A DNA stretch of 64,000 bases from Paguma larvata. Its lineage: Eukaryota; Chordata; Mammalia; Carnivora; Viverridae. The notes below the pieces were generated by a model. The model was not told the origin of the DNA, searched no databases, and saw only the letters and a list, made by a program, of their open reading frames with translations. Position numbers and translations under genes: made by a program. Positions 55,501 to 63,974 of this stretch are shown piece by piece. Each line of letters opens with the position of its first letter. The stretch's first letter is position 1. The DNA is taken from positions 40,183,832-40,247,831 of the forward strand of contig CM057843.1 of NCBI GenBank assembly GCA_030068075.1. Direction: 5' to 3'.

Positions 55501-56233
55501 TCTCCAGACACCGGCCATATCCCCTCCTAAGCGGGCCGTGAAAGAGTTAAGTGAGGCTCCGCCCACAGTTCCCCAAAAGAGAGGGGGTGTGTTAGGATGT
55601 GTGGGTGGGCTCACTCCTCACACAGCTGGGTAGGGGGGTGGGGAAGTGGAATGAGGGGCCAGGTGGGGGATGGGATGGGCTGTGATGTTGCCACCTCAGT
55701 GACCTAATAAAGGCTGCTGGAAACAAGGTTCCGGTGGACTGAGGTGCAGTGCCAAGGCCAGAGCTGGAGGAGGCTTGGGGACCATGGAGGGTGAGCACTG
55801 CTGGGCTCGGGCGAGGACCCAGGTTCAAAATGGGAAGGGCCGTTCTAGCATGAGGAAGTTTGGTCACCCTCATCAGAAATGCTTGGGCTAGCATCTGCCC
55901 TGCTGAGAACCCGGTGGCCCTGGGCCCGGGACACACCGTGGCCTGGAATGTGAGGAAACAGGGTTCTCCAGCACCCCTTTGTTCCCGGTGATGAGCAGAC
56001 ACAACAGAAGGTCAGCTGCCCATCAGCGAGCAGCAGGACGAGACCCTTGAACCCCCAGGGCCTTCCTCCCCGAAGAGGCCTCTGGGATCGCCCCTCTCCC
56101 CGATCCTCCCACTGGGGCCCAAGTGACACTCTCTCTTTTACGTTGCAGCTCGGTGCCGGGAACCAGGAAAGGGAGTCCATTATTGCTGAAAATCCATTTT
56201 AAGGTGTCGTCCCCCTCTTCCCCAGAGAAATGA
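46300..56233 (+). CDS. SPATA32: Spermatogenesis-associated protein 32 (SPATA32), spliced CDS
   Basis: This is a testis-enriched protein without a recognised catalytic domain; the family has been linked to actin in spermatids. My join is 46300-46312, 53369-53423, 53712-53727, 54298-54327, 54650-55545, 56149-56233, giving 1095 nt or 364 residues (human is about 384). Supporting motifs are the start MGVTG, GFPCCGK, a long Glu/Asp run in exon 5, the conserved QTSKHLFWADKLIQASEHSL (about residues 120-140), INFASSLAVASSS, and the tail LLLKIHFK ending PEK. Every junction keeps frame. Weak points are the 16-nt exon 3, the exon 4 acceptor and the exon 5 donor GTTAAG, all chosen because they fit the remembered human protein. 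The gene is on the same strand as MAP3K14, as in human. Confidence 0.85.
47400..47590 (+). repeat. MIR element
   Basis: MIR blocks in order, ending GGCGGCTAGTAAGTGCTAGG. Confidence 0.65.
48240..48370 (+). repeat. L2 3' end
   Basis: It has the L2 tail pattern: GAAAGCTCCAGAGGGGCAGA through CCTAGAACACTGCCTGGCC. Confidence 0.65.
48380..50320. repeat. AT-rich LINE-like sequence
   Basis: The base composition changes sharply to AT-rich here. The sequence looks like old LINE material with a full SINE inserted at 49323, but I could not assign a family or strand by eye. No gene is seen. Confidence 0.4.
49323..49590 (+). mobile_element. Feline SINE with TC/AC microsatellite
   Basis: A sense copy whose CT-rich part carries a (TC)n run followed by (AC)n at about 49450-49516, lengthening the element. 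Confidence 0.9.
50757..50856 (+). mobile_element. Short tRNA-type SINE inside L1
   Basis: A degraded short sense copy (CTGACTGGCTCAGTCAG head, GAGGTTACTTAA block) interrupting the L1 fragment. Confidence 0.7.
51047..51154 (+). mobile_element. Short tRNA-type SINE inside L1
   Basis: A short sense copy with a GA-rich tail, flanked by ATATAAAAGA on both sides. It lies within L1 sequence. Confidence 0.78.
51417..51490 (+). repeat. 74-bp direct repeat, copy 1 (inside L1)
   Basis: Identical base for base to 52570-52643 by visual comparison. It starts CCAGGGAAATGACTGG and ends GGTGATCGGAAC. Flanking sequence on both sides is L1 ORF2, so the 74 bases are foreign to it. Confidence 0.9.
51583..51670 (-). 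mobile_element. Short tRNA-type SINE inside L1
   Basis: A short antisense copy with a target duplication (AGTCACCCACATTG at 51569-51582, a near copy at 51671). Confidence 0.8.
52570..52643 (+). repeat. 74-bp direct repeat, copy 2
   Basis: The second identical copy, in ordinary non-repeat intron sequence 1153 bases downstream of the first. It is the likely source. Confidence 0.9.
53369..53423 (+). CDS. SPATA32: SPATA32 exon 2
   Basis: The acceptor is CCTGCCAG and the donor GTGAGA. It encodes GANGFPCCGKESVDIVET plus two bases, a close match to the conserved N-terminal cysteine motif of the family. Confidence 0.8.
53712..53727 (+). CDS. SPATA32: SPATA32 exon 3, 16-nt microexon
   Basis: It sits between the AG at 53710-53711 and the donor GTGAGG at 53728. 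It encodes QTELPE and restores phase 0, which lines up without a gap against the remembered human protein. Exons this short are uncommon, and the call rests on frame and alignment logic only. Confidence 0.55.
53836..53868 (+). repeat. CA/GC alternating tract
   Basis: GTGCGTGCGCGCACACACGC and onward, then a C run, in SPATA32 intron 3. Alternating purine-pyrimidine of this kind can adopt Z-DNA. Confidence 0.75.
54298..54327 (+). CDS. SPATA32: SPATA32 exon 4, 30 nt
   Basis: It encodes ten residues, FQLAEEEETE, between an acceptor CACCAG and donor GTAACA. Upstream AGs at 54275 and 54286 would break the frame, so the third AG was chosen. Confidence 0.55.
54650..55545 (+). CDS. SPATA32: SPATA32 exon 5, main acidic exon
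   Basis: This 896-nt exon starts after ACGTTTCAG and encodes about 80% of the protein. It opens with a Glu/Pro stretch and a GAG-repeat-coded glutamate run (about 54751-54796), then carries the best-conserved family motif around the HLFWADKLIQ segment and a second conserved block near 55190-55290. I end it at a GTTAAG donor (55546), because that phase joins to the family's C-terminal exon. The open frame itself runs on to a TAG at 55631-55633. Confidence 0.85.
55706..55711 (+). terminator. SPATA32: Intronic AATAAA in SPATA32
   Basis: A canonical hexamer lies 73 bases past the TAG that closes the read-through of exon 5. It could end a short transcript with a different C-terminus. A variant AGTAAA at 56246-56251, just after the full-length stop, is the candidate for the main transcript. 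Confidence 0.45.
56149..56233 (+). CDS. SPATA32: SPATA32 exon 6, C-terminal exon
   Basis: The acceptor is a good polypyrimidine tract plus TTGCAG. It encodes SVPGTRKGSPLLLKIHFK through SSPEK and a TGA at 56231-56233. The LLLKIHFK segment matches the remembered human end of SPATA32. Confidence 0.75.
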
Positions 56234-56259
56234 CTAGTCAAAACCAGTAAAGCCTCCAG

Positions 56260-57744
56260 TGCTGGCCCCCGGCTCAGACTTTTTGTGCAAACGCTCCTGG
56301 ACTAGTGAGCTCACCCGGCCGCGGTGTCCTGGTCTCACTTTTTTAGGGATGCCACACCCCTTTGGTTAGCTACCCTAGCCCCACCTGCCCAACCCGCCCC
56401 CCAAGGGCTCTGCAAGCCCTATTTGGCCCCTACTCACTCCCCATGGGTCGTTCCACCTCGCTCACGCCCGTCCAGACCTCTCAGCCAGTGGGAGAGACTC
56501 ATAACCTGTCTCAGGGAGGCCTCGGTGGCCTCTCTGAGGCTTCGGGTTTCTTAGGTCATGAGGTGGGGCTTCCTCTTGGCCTAGAACCAGGGACGTGATG
56601 GGATTATCTTAGGAGAGAGCCTCCTGGGGGTGGGCTGGGCAGGTGAGGAGGCTGTCCAGGGGCCACAGCCTTGAGCTGGAGGTGTCTCAAAATGTAGGGG
56701 AGAGCGCACTTCCCTACGCGACCCAGACACACGCACCCGCACACACTCCATCCGCTGACCGGTAACACCACGCAGGCACACCCGTCCACACATCCGCTCA
56801 CAGATAGTTCCACACGTGCCGTGTGCACAAGCACACGGAAACCCACACGCCTGTGAGCCAGACACACGTAATAAATGTGCACACAAATGCACAAGCCCCC
56901 CCACGTTGGGGGAGGACAGGCAATGTGGGGAAACTTCTGGAAGAGGAGAGATGGCGGCAACGGAGGGACCGGAATTTCAGAATGTGGGGAAGGACGTAGG
57001 CCTGAAAAGGGCAGTCAGGGAGAAAGGGAAGGGAGAGGCGGAGCCATAGCTTGGGCCCTGGTCAGACTCCAGACCCGCTAGTGCCAAGGCTCCCTGTCAA
57101 GTGAAAGCCCACCCTTGCATACCCTCAAGAGCCTGCCCTGCCTTGAGGCGAGGCCAAGGAGGGGGGTGCCCAGGGCTGAGGAGGTGCGATTAGGAAGGAG
57201 TGAACAGTTGGGAATGGGCCAGGGCCGGGGGGGGGGGGGGGCGGGCAGGCAGGAGATTAGAAAGATGAAGGAAGAGGAGGTGCAGAGGTGAGTATCTGGG
57301 GAGGTGCCAGGCCAGAGGTGACAAGTGACTGTTGAGATGCATCTTCCTGGAGTATGTGTGAACTGTGGTTTGGGAGTTTGCATGGTTTGGAGGAGGACAT
57401 CCTTCCCTCCCAGGGAACCTGGGGTGAGATGGGCCTCGGCCCCACCTTGGGCTGGCCTCCTCCTTCCCACACCCCGACTTTGGGACTCTAAGGCCTGCTT
57501 CTCCCTGGGCTTCTGGCAGCCTGTGTTAGCTTCTGGAGTGGGGTCACAAATTCAAAGACGCCTTGATCGGGGCAGAGCCTCCAAAGAGTGAAGCAGCAGG
57601 TTCCCCGGCAAAGAGAAGCAGGCTTGTGGTGAGGGACAGAGTGCACCCCTGTCTAAAGATGTTAAAGTTCACCCGAAAGCCAGCCTGGGGGCTGCGGGCC
57701 TGGGGCGCTGGACCAGCCTCAGACCCTGCGACTCTGCCTTTCAG
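56260..57744. other. SPATA32 to EF-hand gene spacer
   Basis: This region probably contains the promoter and first exon(s) of the EF-hand gene, which I could not fix. Candidates include an ATG at 57264 followed by a strong donor GTGAGT at 57288, but the phase does not fit the next exon directly. A long G run lies at about 57228-57241 and CA-rich sequence at about 56720-56880. There is no clear mobile element. Confidence 0.45.
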
Positions 57745-57799
57745 GCAGCAGAAGGCAGAAGACTAAGAGATCCCCGTCGGCGGCACAGAAAATGTACAG
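57745..57799 (+). CDS. EFCAB15: EF-hand gene, first resolved exon
   Basis: The acceptor is GCCTTTCAG and the donor GTGACC. In the frame that continues downstream it reads SRRQKTKRSPSAAQKMY with split codons at both ends. An in-frame ATG at 57793 could be an internal start if no upstream exon exists. Confidence 0.5.
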
Positions 57800-58574
57800 G
57801 TGACCAGGGCCGGCGAAGGGTTTCCTAGTACACGCTCCTGCCCCCAGAATCCTCTAGATAGGGGACCATGGGAGCAGGCTGGTGGGGGGGGGGTCCTGGA
57901 AAGAGGTAGAGCTGAGCGCCCACAGGGCTGGTCCCGGGGCCCCTGGAGTCTGAGCACCCGGGTGGGTGGGCAGGGCCCTCAGCCCTGTCTTCTCCCGGCC
58001 TCCAAGGCCTCCGCAGAAGCCTGGGAAACTGCCCCCACCGGACCCGGGAGAGGAGCAGCCCTGCAGGACACAGAAGGGGAAGCCGCAGCAGCCCACAGCC
58101 CTGCTGACCCCGGCGGAGCCAGCATCTGTCACGGCCACAGGGGCTGAGCAGGCTTCCCAGAAGGCCAAGGAGGGCAAGCGCCTTGCAGCTCCGCGTTCAG
58201 TGCAGTCAGGCTCCGGTTCTGGGTCTCAGAGGTAAGGACAGGGACTGGAGACCAGGCCTGGGGTCCTGGGTTTGGTACAAGGCCTGCTGGGCCCTGGCAT
58301 CTCTCTGCAGCAGGCGCAAAGGCCTTTCCAACCTCTTCCCCCCTTAAACAGAAGCAGCTTTGCAGATGAGAACCTGCTACCCCTGACACCGCGGCAGCTG
58401 GCAGGTGAGGGCCCCAGGGCAGTGCGGGGAGAAATTAGGGAATGCTCAGAGCCGAACTGCAAGGGGTTGCCTCCCCGGAGGCTGGAGTCACTGTGAGAAG
58501 TTAGTGACCATATTGTAACCATCCCTCAATGGCAGTCTAATTGGCTAATGTTTACAATTCTCGGGTTCACCGGT

Positions 58575-58614
<40 letters not shown>

Positions 58615-61168
58615 TGAATAGATGGATGGATGGATGGATGGATGGATGGACGGACAGGATGGAAAGAGGAAAGCAAGAAGGAAATTGGGAGAAACGATGG
58701 GAAAAAATAACCTGAGTTCCCCTGGAGTCTGGGGCTGTGGGGTGAGAGGTAGAAGGAACCACTTCTACCTTTGGGGGCCCCAACGCCCCCTCTAAGGGCA
58801 TGCCCTAATTTTGGCAGGATCCCTCAAAGCAAAATCATTTTACTCACCATCAATAATCTTCACTGCCTGCTGCATGCCAGGCGCCAGCAGGGCCCTTGGA
58901 GCCTCAGAGCATCGCAGCTCCAGAGCCAGACTGCCAGGGTCCAAAGCCCAGCCATGTCCCTACTGCTGGTGTGACCTTTGACATAAGTTTTGAATGTTTT
59001 TTTCATACAGACTTGTCCAAACAGGAGTTTGGACGTGAGAATTGAATGGGGACTTAACACACAGCAGCCACTGTTGTTCTTTAAATGTTATAATGCCCCA
59101 GGGGTTGGAGCGACCCAAGCCCGGAGTGATTCGGTCCCATTCTGAGCTAGAGTGGGTGGGTCTCAGGGCTCCTGGGTGCAGTTCATCTTGCTGCCTGTCT
59201 CCCTCCCTGCCCCCAGCCTTCCAGGAGATCTTCAAACTGTTCAGCTCCAGCCCAACAGGCACCGTGGACATGCGCAGCATGAGAACTGCCCTGCGCAACG
59301 TGGGTATCCAGCTGAGCCCACAGGAGATGTGTGAGGCTCTGCGGCAGGCAGACCTGGATGGTGGGTGCCCCCATCCCTGGCCTCTTGTCCTCCCCCCCCC
59401 CAACTTCTAGCCCTGGAGGATGCCTCCTTTGCCCATAGAATCCCCGACCTGGTCCTATTTTAAAGGCCCCTCTTCCAGGAAGCCCGCTCTGATCAACACA
59501 TCTATCCCATAGCCCCTAAACTTTTCTGCTGTGTTAATACTCATCCTGATCTGCCCCCCCACCCAGGGCAAGAACTATTCCCCCCCCCCCATTCAGCTGG
59601 GGTTGACTTTTGGCTGGAAGTGGGGCCGGATTCTCTAATGTCTGGAAAGAACTGCAGGCAAGCCCCTAAATCATATATAGTGTAGGCCTTAAGCCGGGGA
59701 GGCACCCCCAGCACCCCCTTGTCTCTCTCTTCCCAGGTGATGGAACTGTAAGCTTCAAAGACTTCCTGGGTGTCCTCACCGACAGCTACCGCCTGGCTCA
59801 GTGCTTGGGTGAGGAGTGAGGCTGGTGGGGTGGGAATGGCCTGGCCTGGGGGAAGGCTCCTCCTCACCCTCCCCCTTGATCTCCGCTCCCAGGCCAGGTG
59901 AGGAACAGCCGGTTCCATGACCCCCAGGGCCTGCAGACCCTGTTCTTAGAGATTCTGTTCAAGCTGATGAGCCAGGGCTTTGTCTCCCACAAGTTGGTGC
60001 AGGAAGTGATGAGGTATGCACAGTGTCTCCAACTTCAGGGCCCAGGATTGGGGAGGGGCAGACTCTGCTCCCCCCCCCCGCAGGGGTCCCCTGAAGTTCC
60101 TGCCCCGGAGAGGGGAGTCCTGACTTCTGAGTCCGTTTCCTGGGTCCCAACTTGCCCCAGGCCAGAGACGAGTGGCTTCCTGTCCTGCTTTGGTTTCCCC
60201 ACCGATGAGGTGGAGACGACCGGGGGAGACGGTGTCTGAGAAGGCTACCCCACTTGTCTCCTTCAAGCTACTACACCAAGAAGCAGCGGGCTCTGCGGCT
60301 GAACCCAGGCTGGAAGGGCGGGTGGCGTGGCCACAGCGGCTCCGCGCGCACTCACGCGGGCCTCACCTTCTTCTGCCAGGCGGCGCGCCTCAGCGGCCTC
60401 TCCAGCAACGAGCTGGAGCTCTCGCTGCACAGACTAAACAAAGCGGGTGCGCCCCGGGCCGGGCGGGGACCCGCCGGAGGGGGGGAACCCTCACTCAGGA
60501 CCTGCCGTCAGGACTAGCCTCTCCTTTTCCTCCTTACCGGCTTCCCCGGTCCAGGTGCGCGCAGCCCCTACGCTCAGATCCCTAACTTGACCAGGCGGAC
60601 ACCGCCAGAAAACAAGACTCGGAAACGAGCCCCGCGCTCTGACGTCCGACTTCCCAAGTCCTGCCAGCCCAGCAGCCACAAGCTTGGGCCCAACCAGAGG
60701 TCTCTGAGCCCCGGTGAGAGCAGAAAAAGGGGGCGGGGCTGAGGATAGGGGCGGGGCACACGGAGTAGAGGCGGTGCCGACAGGAGAGGGACAGGCATAG
60801 GGTGAGAGCTGGACTCCCAAGAAACCGGCATAGAGCAGACGGAGAAGTAATCTGGGATCGCTCGGGGGCGTGGCCAAGGATGGGGCGGAGCCTAAGAAAC
60901 AGGGGCGGGGTACCCAGGTTGGAGACAGGACTGGCAGACGCGGGGACTGAGCGGGTAGAAAGGAGGACTGAGGTGGGGGCTAATCCAGTCTCTAAGGGGA
61001 GCTGCCGGCTTGACCCTCCGCCTTCCCACAGAGTTCGTGGACCAGCCACCAGACCACGTGAGCCCCTTGAAGTTGGCTCCCTCGCCCCCGACTCTAGTGC
61101 AGAAGCAGCCCTTTTCCCCTTCGCCAGCCTGTTTGCAGAAACCTGCGATGAAAAACGTGTACAAGTAA
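57745..61168 (+). CDS. EFCAB15: EF-hand domain protein, probable EFCAB15 (5' end unresolved)
   Basis: This is a predicted calcium-binding protein of unknown role. The join is 57745-57799, 58007-58231, 58352-58404, 59217-59360, 59737-59808, 59893-60013, 60268-60446, 60555-60713, 61032-61168. All are GT-AG and in phase, giving 380 residues plus stop with no internal stop. The N-terminal third is basic, Pro/Gln-rich and low complexity. A degenerate EF-hand (loop around SSSPTGTVDMRS) is followed by a canonical loop DLDGDGTVSFKD (Asp at 1, 3, 5 and 12), then a helical region and a basic Ser/Pro-rich tail ending NVYK. The first exon here opens mid-codon, so at least one upstream exon is missing from my model. 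The name rests on position between SPATA32 and FMNL1; an EFCAB15 pseudogene is, to my knowledge, annotated there in human. SPATA21-like EF-hand proteins are an alternative family placement. Confidence 0.72.
58007..58231 (+). CDS. EFCAB15: EF-hand gene exon, low-complexity region
   Basis: This 225-nt exon encodes a Pro/Gln/Lys-rich disordered stretch (GKLPPPDPGEEQP to SGSGSGSQ). The donor is GTAAGG at 58232. Confidence 0.65.
58352..58404 (+). CDS. EFCAB15: EF-hand gene exon
   Basis: This 53-nt exon encodes SSFADENLLPLTPRQLA with split codons at both ends, and leads into the first EF-hand helix. The donor is GTGAGG. Confidence 0.7.
58576..58650 (+). repeat. (GT)n and (GGAT)n compound microsatellite
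   Basis: About 18 GT units, a short spacer and about seven GGAT units, in an intron of the EF-hand gene. Likely polymorphic. Confidence 0.92.
59217..59360 (+). CDS. EFCAB15: EF-hand gene exon, degenerate EF-hand
   Basis: It encodes FQEIFKLFSSSPTGTVDMRS and onward to QADLDG. The first loop lacks the acidic residues at positions 1 and 3, so it is unlikely to bind calcium. The exon ends inside the second, canonical loop. Confidence 0.82.
59737..59808 (+). CDS. EFCAB15: EF-hand gene exon, canonical calcium loop
   Basis: It completes the DLDGDGTVSFKD loop and its exiting helix (FLGVLTDSYRLAQCL). The acceptor is CTTCCCAG and the donor GTGAGG. Confidence 0.85.
59893..60013 (+). CDS. EFCAB15: EF-hand gene exon
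   Basis: It encodes a helical segment, LQTLFLEILFKLMSQGFVSH and onward, resembling a third degenerate EF-hand pair. The donor is GTATGC. Confidence 0.82.
60268..60446 (+). CDS. EFCAB15: EF-hand gene exon
   Basis: It encodes YYTKKQRALRLNPGWKG to LSLHRLNKA, with a Gly/Trp/His-rich patch and a helix. The donor GTGCGC is weak, but the frame joins the next exon exactly. Confidence 0.75.
60555..60713 (+). CDS. EFCAB15: EF-hand gene exon
   Basis: It encodes a basic, Pro/Ser-rich segment (RSPYAQIPNLTRRTPPENK onward). The acceptor is GGTCCAG and the donor GTGAGA. Confidence 0.75.
61032..61168 (+). CDS. EFCAB15: EF-hand gene last exon, stop codon
   Basis: It encodes EFVDQPPDHVSPLKLAPSPP and onward to NVYK, then TAA at 61166-61168. 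A variant polyadenylation hexamer AGTAAA (61164-61169) overlaps the stop codon; AATAAG near 61260 is another option. Confidence 0.75.
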
Positions 61169-61224
61169 AGCGTTTGCAAAGAAAAACAGGCTGCGTGTGG
61201 TGGGGCAGGCACAGAGCGGACAAG

Positions 61225-61937
61225 GATCTTTTGCAAACATCTTTATTAATCTTGTATAAAAATAAGGTCCATGGAGAGTTCCTGGAGCTGGGGGTGGGAC
61301 GCGAGGTTGCACTTTATAAGTTACAGGCCAGGCTCCCGCTGAGGCTAAGTATGGCTATTAGGGGAAGAGGGGTGCCGCAAGCAGCATTTGGGGGAGGGAT
61401 TGGCCTTGCTGCCCCCCACCACCCCCCGCCCCGTGCTCCCGCGTGCCCGACCACTTGAGGTGGGCCCATCGCAGCCGCAGAAGGGGCTGCCGGGCCCAGC
61501 CAAGCAGAGGACCACCTTCATTGAGCCCCCGCTTGCCCCCCACATCCCCCACTGAGTCCATCTGCTGAAATAGCAGTTACAGCGAGAGGTCCGAGGTGAC
61601 CTGAAGGGGGGGTCCCGGGGGGCGCCGCCGAGCACTTCTACGGCCTGTGTCTGCACGGATGTAGGGCTGGTTCCGCAGATCTGGCAGCCAAGAGGAGAGA
61701 GCTTTACCCTTCAGAAGTCTGCACGGGGCTAGGATCACGGCTCCAGGGCAGAAACCTCACCCTTCTAGGGACCCGGGTTGTGGGCGTGTAGGAAGGGACC
61801 TGTTTATGTTTACTAGACCCCGCCCAAACCCATCCCAGCCGTGCATGGCCCCAGGGAGGACAGCATGACCCCCAAGGGCCCCCAGGGTTGTGGGCAGCCT
61901 CTGGGATGAGAGGCCAGGCTACCCAGGTACCTGGGGG
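61225..61937 (-). other. FMNL1: FMNL1 3' UTR
   Basis: On the minus strand it runs from after the stop codon to a canonical AATAAA (plus-strand TTTATT at 61242-61247). It is about 700 bases, GC-rich, with no SINE. Its end lies roughly 50-70 bases from the stop codon of the convergent EF-hand gene. Confidence 0.7.
61242..61247 (-). terminator. FMNL1: FMNL1 polyadenylation signal AATAAA
   Basis: The canonical hexamer is on the minus strand and is the first strong signal after the FMNL1 stop. Cleavage is expected at about 61212-61232. Confidence 0.7.
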
Positions 61938-62029
61938 CTAGAGGGGAATCTCTTCTCCTAGGCTGGCCTCACAGAGGAGCCTGGAGGTCCGCTTGCCGGT
62001 GCGGGCCGTGAAGGGCACCGTCTTGAGCA
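61938..62029 (-). CDS. FMNL1: FMNL1 last exon, stop codon
   Basis: It encodes 30 residues, [19 protein letters not shown] and onward to EEIPL, then TAG (plus-strand CTA at 61938-61940). Confidence 0.93.
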
Positions 62030-63738
62030 CTGAAGGTTGGGAGGGAGGAGGGGGGAGAGAAAGGAAAAAAGAAAAAAGACAGAAAAAGTAGCAAGAGGCA
62101 GTAAGGCAGCCAGACCCCTAGAGTGGGGTGGAGGACAGCATTAGATGGACAGAGGACAGGACAGGCCCAGCCAAACCCTCACCTGTGATGATATCTTCAA
62201 TGGCCCCGTCGCGGTCACTCTCATAGATAAGTGGCTCCTTCTGCTGCTTCCGCTTCAGCTCAGAGATGAGGTCCATCTGCTGCCGCCGGGCCTTGGGTGG
62301 CGACTATGGGGGGGGGGGCGCGTAACGGAAGGTGTATAGCTCCAGCTCCGGATCCCCTCTCCCCATGCCAGCAAATGCTAGAACATCCGTCTTCCTGGAC
62401 CCTCCACAACACGAACAGCTGGCTCGAGCAGAAGGAACCCACTCCCATCCCCGGCCCCTGGGGCACCGTGCTCACCTTGGGCCGGGTCCATGCATAGAAA
62501 TGACAGTATGGAAGAGGGCCAGAACTCTGGGATGAGGATCCCTGCGAGCAAGTGCCAAGTTCAGGCGCAGCTGCCTACCTTGGGTGCTGGGACTTCGCCC
62601 CTGCCTGGGGCATCAGCGCCTGCCTCCAGGGCGGCTGCTTCTTTCTTCCACTGTTCCACCTCCTGCTCGGCTTTCTGAGGGGCCAAGTGGGGGTTCCATG
62701 AGGGGAGTCCTATCCTGCCCCCCCCCCCGACAGAAGCATCCCCTACCTTCCCACGGCCCATGTGGAGAGGCCGCAACGCCCTGCAGCCTGCCCACCAGAC
62801 ACACATACCTTGTAGGCCTTGATGAAGCGGCTGAAGAGGGAAAAGAACATGGAGGGGGATGTGGTCTTGGGGTTCTCTCCGAAGTACTCCACCACGGACT
62901 CGTAGGCCTCCTGTGGGCACAGCTGTCTGTCAGGCCCAGCAGCACGGACCCCTACAGGCTCTGTGCCCCTTTAAGACCCTGGCCGCTTCATCTCTGCTCC
63001 TCCAGGCTGCTGGGCCCTCCTGCCCCATCCCCCACCGCTGTGGCCACGCCCCTCCGGGCCTGTATTCCGCACCCCTCCCCGGCCTCCCGCCTCCAGGCCC
63101 AGGCCGGCCCTGGCCCACCTGAGCAGTCTTGCTGTCTGCCAGCAGCTTATCCATGGTGGGTGAGTTGGTCTTCAGGAACTCCTTGAGCACCGTGCAGTTG
63201 TCCTGCCGCACAAACTCTCTCTGTGTCATCTCTAGGCCTCGCTGCAGGGAGCGCACGTCCCCCAGGACACTGTCCAGGGACACTGAGTGGGGGAGGGGGG
63301 GGCAATACGGAGGCAGGGAATCAGAGAGGCAGCATTCCTGTCTACTTATGCCCTGTGGTCCCCTCACTTTCTCTCAACCCGTATCAGTCCCCAGGGCTGA
63401 GCCCCTGCCCCCCACCCCAGGAGCACGGGGTGCCTGCACCCATACCTGAGCCTGCCTTGTCCAGGAAGTGCAGGTCACTGTGGAAGCCTGTGAGCTGTGG
63501 GTACTTCTCGGCAATGACCTTCACCAGGTAGTGCAGCAGCGTCTGCTTGCGGTCAGTCGACTTCATCTCCAGCAGCTGCATGAAGACCTGTCATAAGCCG
63601 CAGGCCACCGGCTGTCCCCCATCCCCCATGCCAGGGAACCCCTCCTGTGCCCCTCACCACATCCAGACTCTGGAGCCGGAAGCCATAAGCTGCTCCACGC
63701 TTGCTGCTGTTCATGTAGTTGCCAAAGGCCAGGACGAT
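61938..63738 (-). CDS. FMNL1: Formin-like protein 1 (FMNL1), C-terminal seven exons
   Basis: This is a diaphanous-related formin of blood cells that nucleates, elongates and bundles actin filaments under Rho GTPase control. The window holds only its 3' end. Minus-strand exons in order: 63658-63738, 63446-63587, 63119-63282, 62809-62910, 62579-62674, 62183-62303, 61938-62029. They sum to 798 nt, or 265 residues plus TAG, with all junctions in phase. Visible parts are the end of the FH2 domain ([34 protein letters not shown]), a coiled linker ([11 protein letters not shown]), the autoinhibitory DAD ([19 protein letters not shown]) and the C-terminus [12 protein letters not shown] to EEIPL. Upstream exons lie beyond 64000. 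Orientation opposite to MAP3K14 agrees with the human map. Confidence 0.95.
62183..62303 (-). CDS. FMNL1: FMNL1 exon, DAD autoinhibitory segment
   Basis: It encodes [20 protein letters not shown] and onward to GAIEDIIT plus one base. The MDLISEL core followed by basic residues is the diaphanous autoregulatory domain, which folds back on the N-terminal DID. Confidence 0.93.
62579..62674 (-). CDS. FMNL1: FMNL1 exon, coiled linker
   Basis: It encodes 32 residues, [19 protein letters not shown] and onward to VPAPK: a short charged helix and a Gly/Pro linker before DAD. Confidence 0.9.
62809..62910 (-). CDS. FMNL1: FMNL1 exon, end of FH2
   Basis: It encodes exactly 34 residues, [20 protein letters not shown] and onward to FIKAYK. 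The FGE and FF-LFSRFI motifs are typical of the FMNL FH2 end. Confidence 0.94.
63119..63282 (-). CDS. FMNL1: FMNL1 exon, FH2 C-terminal helices
   Basis: It encodes [20 protein letters not shown] and onward to DSKTAQ, part of the long helix and coiled-coil at the end of FH2. The donor is GTGGGC. Confidence 0.93.
63446..63587 (-). CDS. FMNL1: FMNL1 exon, FH2 domain
   Basis: It encodes [20 protein letters not shown] and onward to FLDKAGS plus one base. It is the helical FH2 segment that precedes the coiled-coil region. The donor is GTATGG. Confidence 0.93.
63658..63738 (-). CDS. FMNL1: FMNL1 exon, FH2 domain
   Basis: It encodes 27 residues from [10 protein letters not shown] to QSLDV, part of the conserved FH2 core containing the GNYMN motif. 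The donor is GTGAGG on the minus strand. Confidence 0.93.
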
Positions 63739-63974
63739 CTGGGAGAGGCCGGGGGGGGAGAGTTCAGGAGCGTGCTGGGGCTGAGGAAACCCCCTCGAGT
63801 ATAAGATGCACAAGGAAATGTGGCGAAAAGCAAGCCCCACACACTCAGCCCCCACTGCACTCCTGCATGGACCTCTCAAGTCCATGACATGTGTACCTGC
63901 ATGTGTATATGTCTGACATATCCAGATGGCTAACAAAATGCATGGTGTATCCTGTTTCTTTTTTTAAGATTTTG

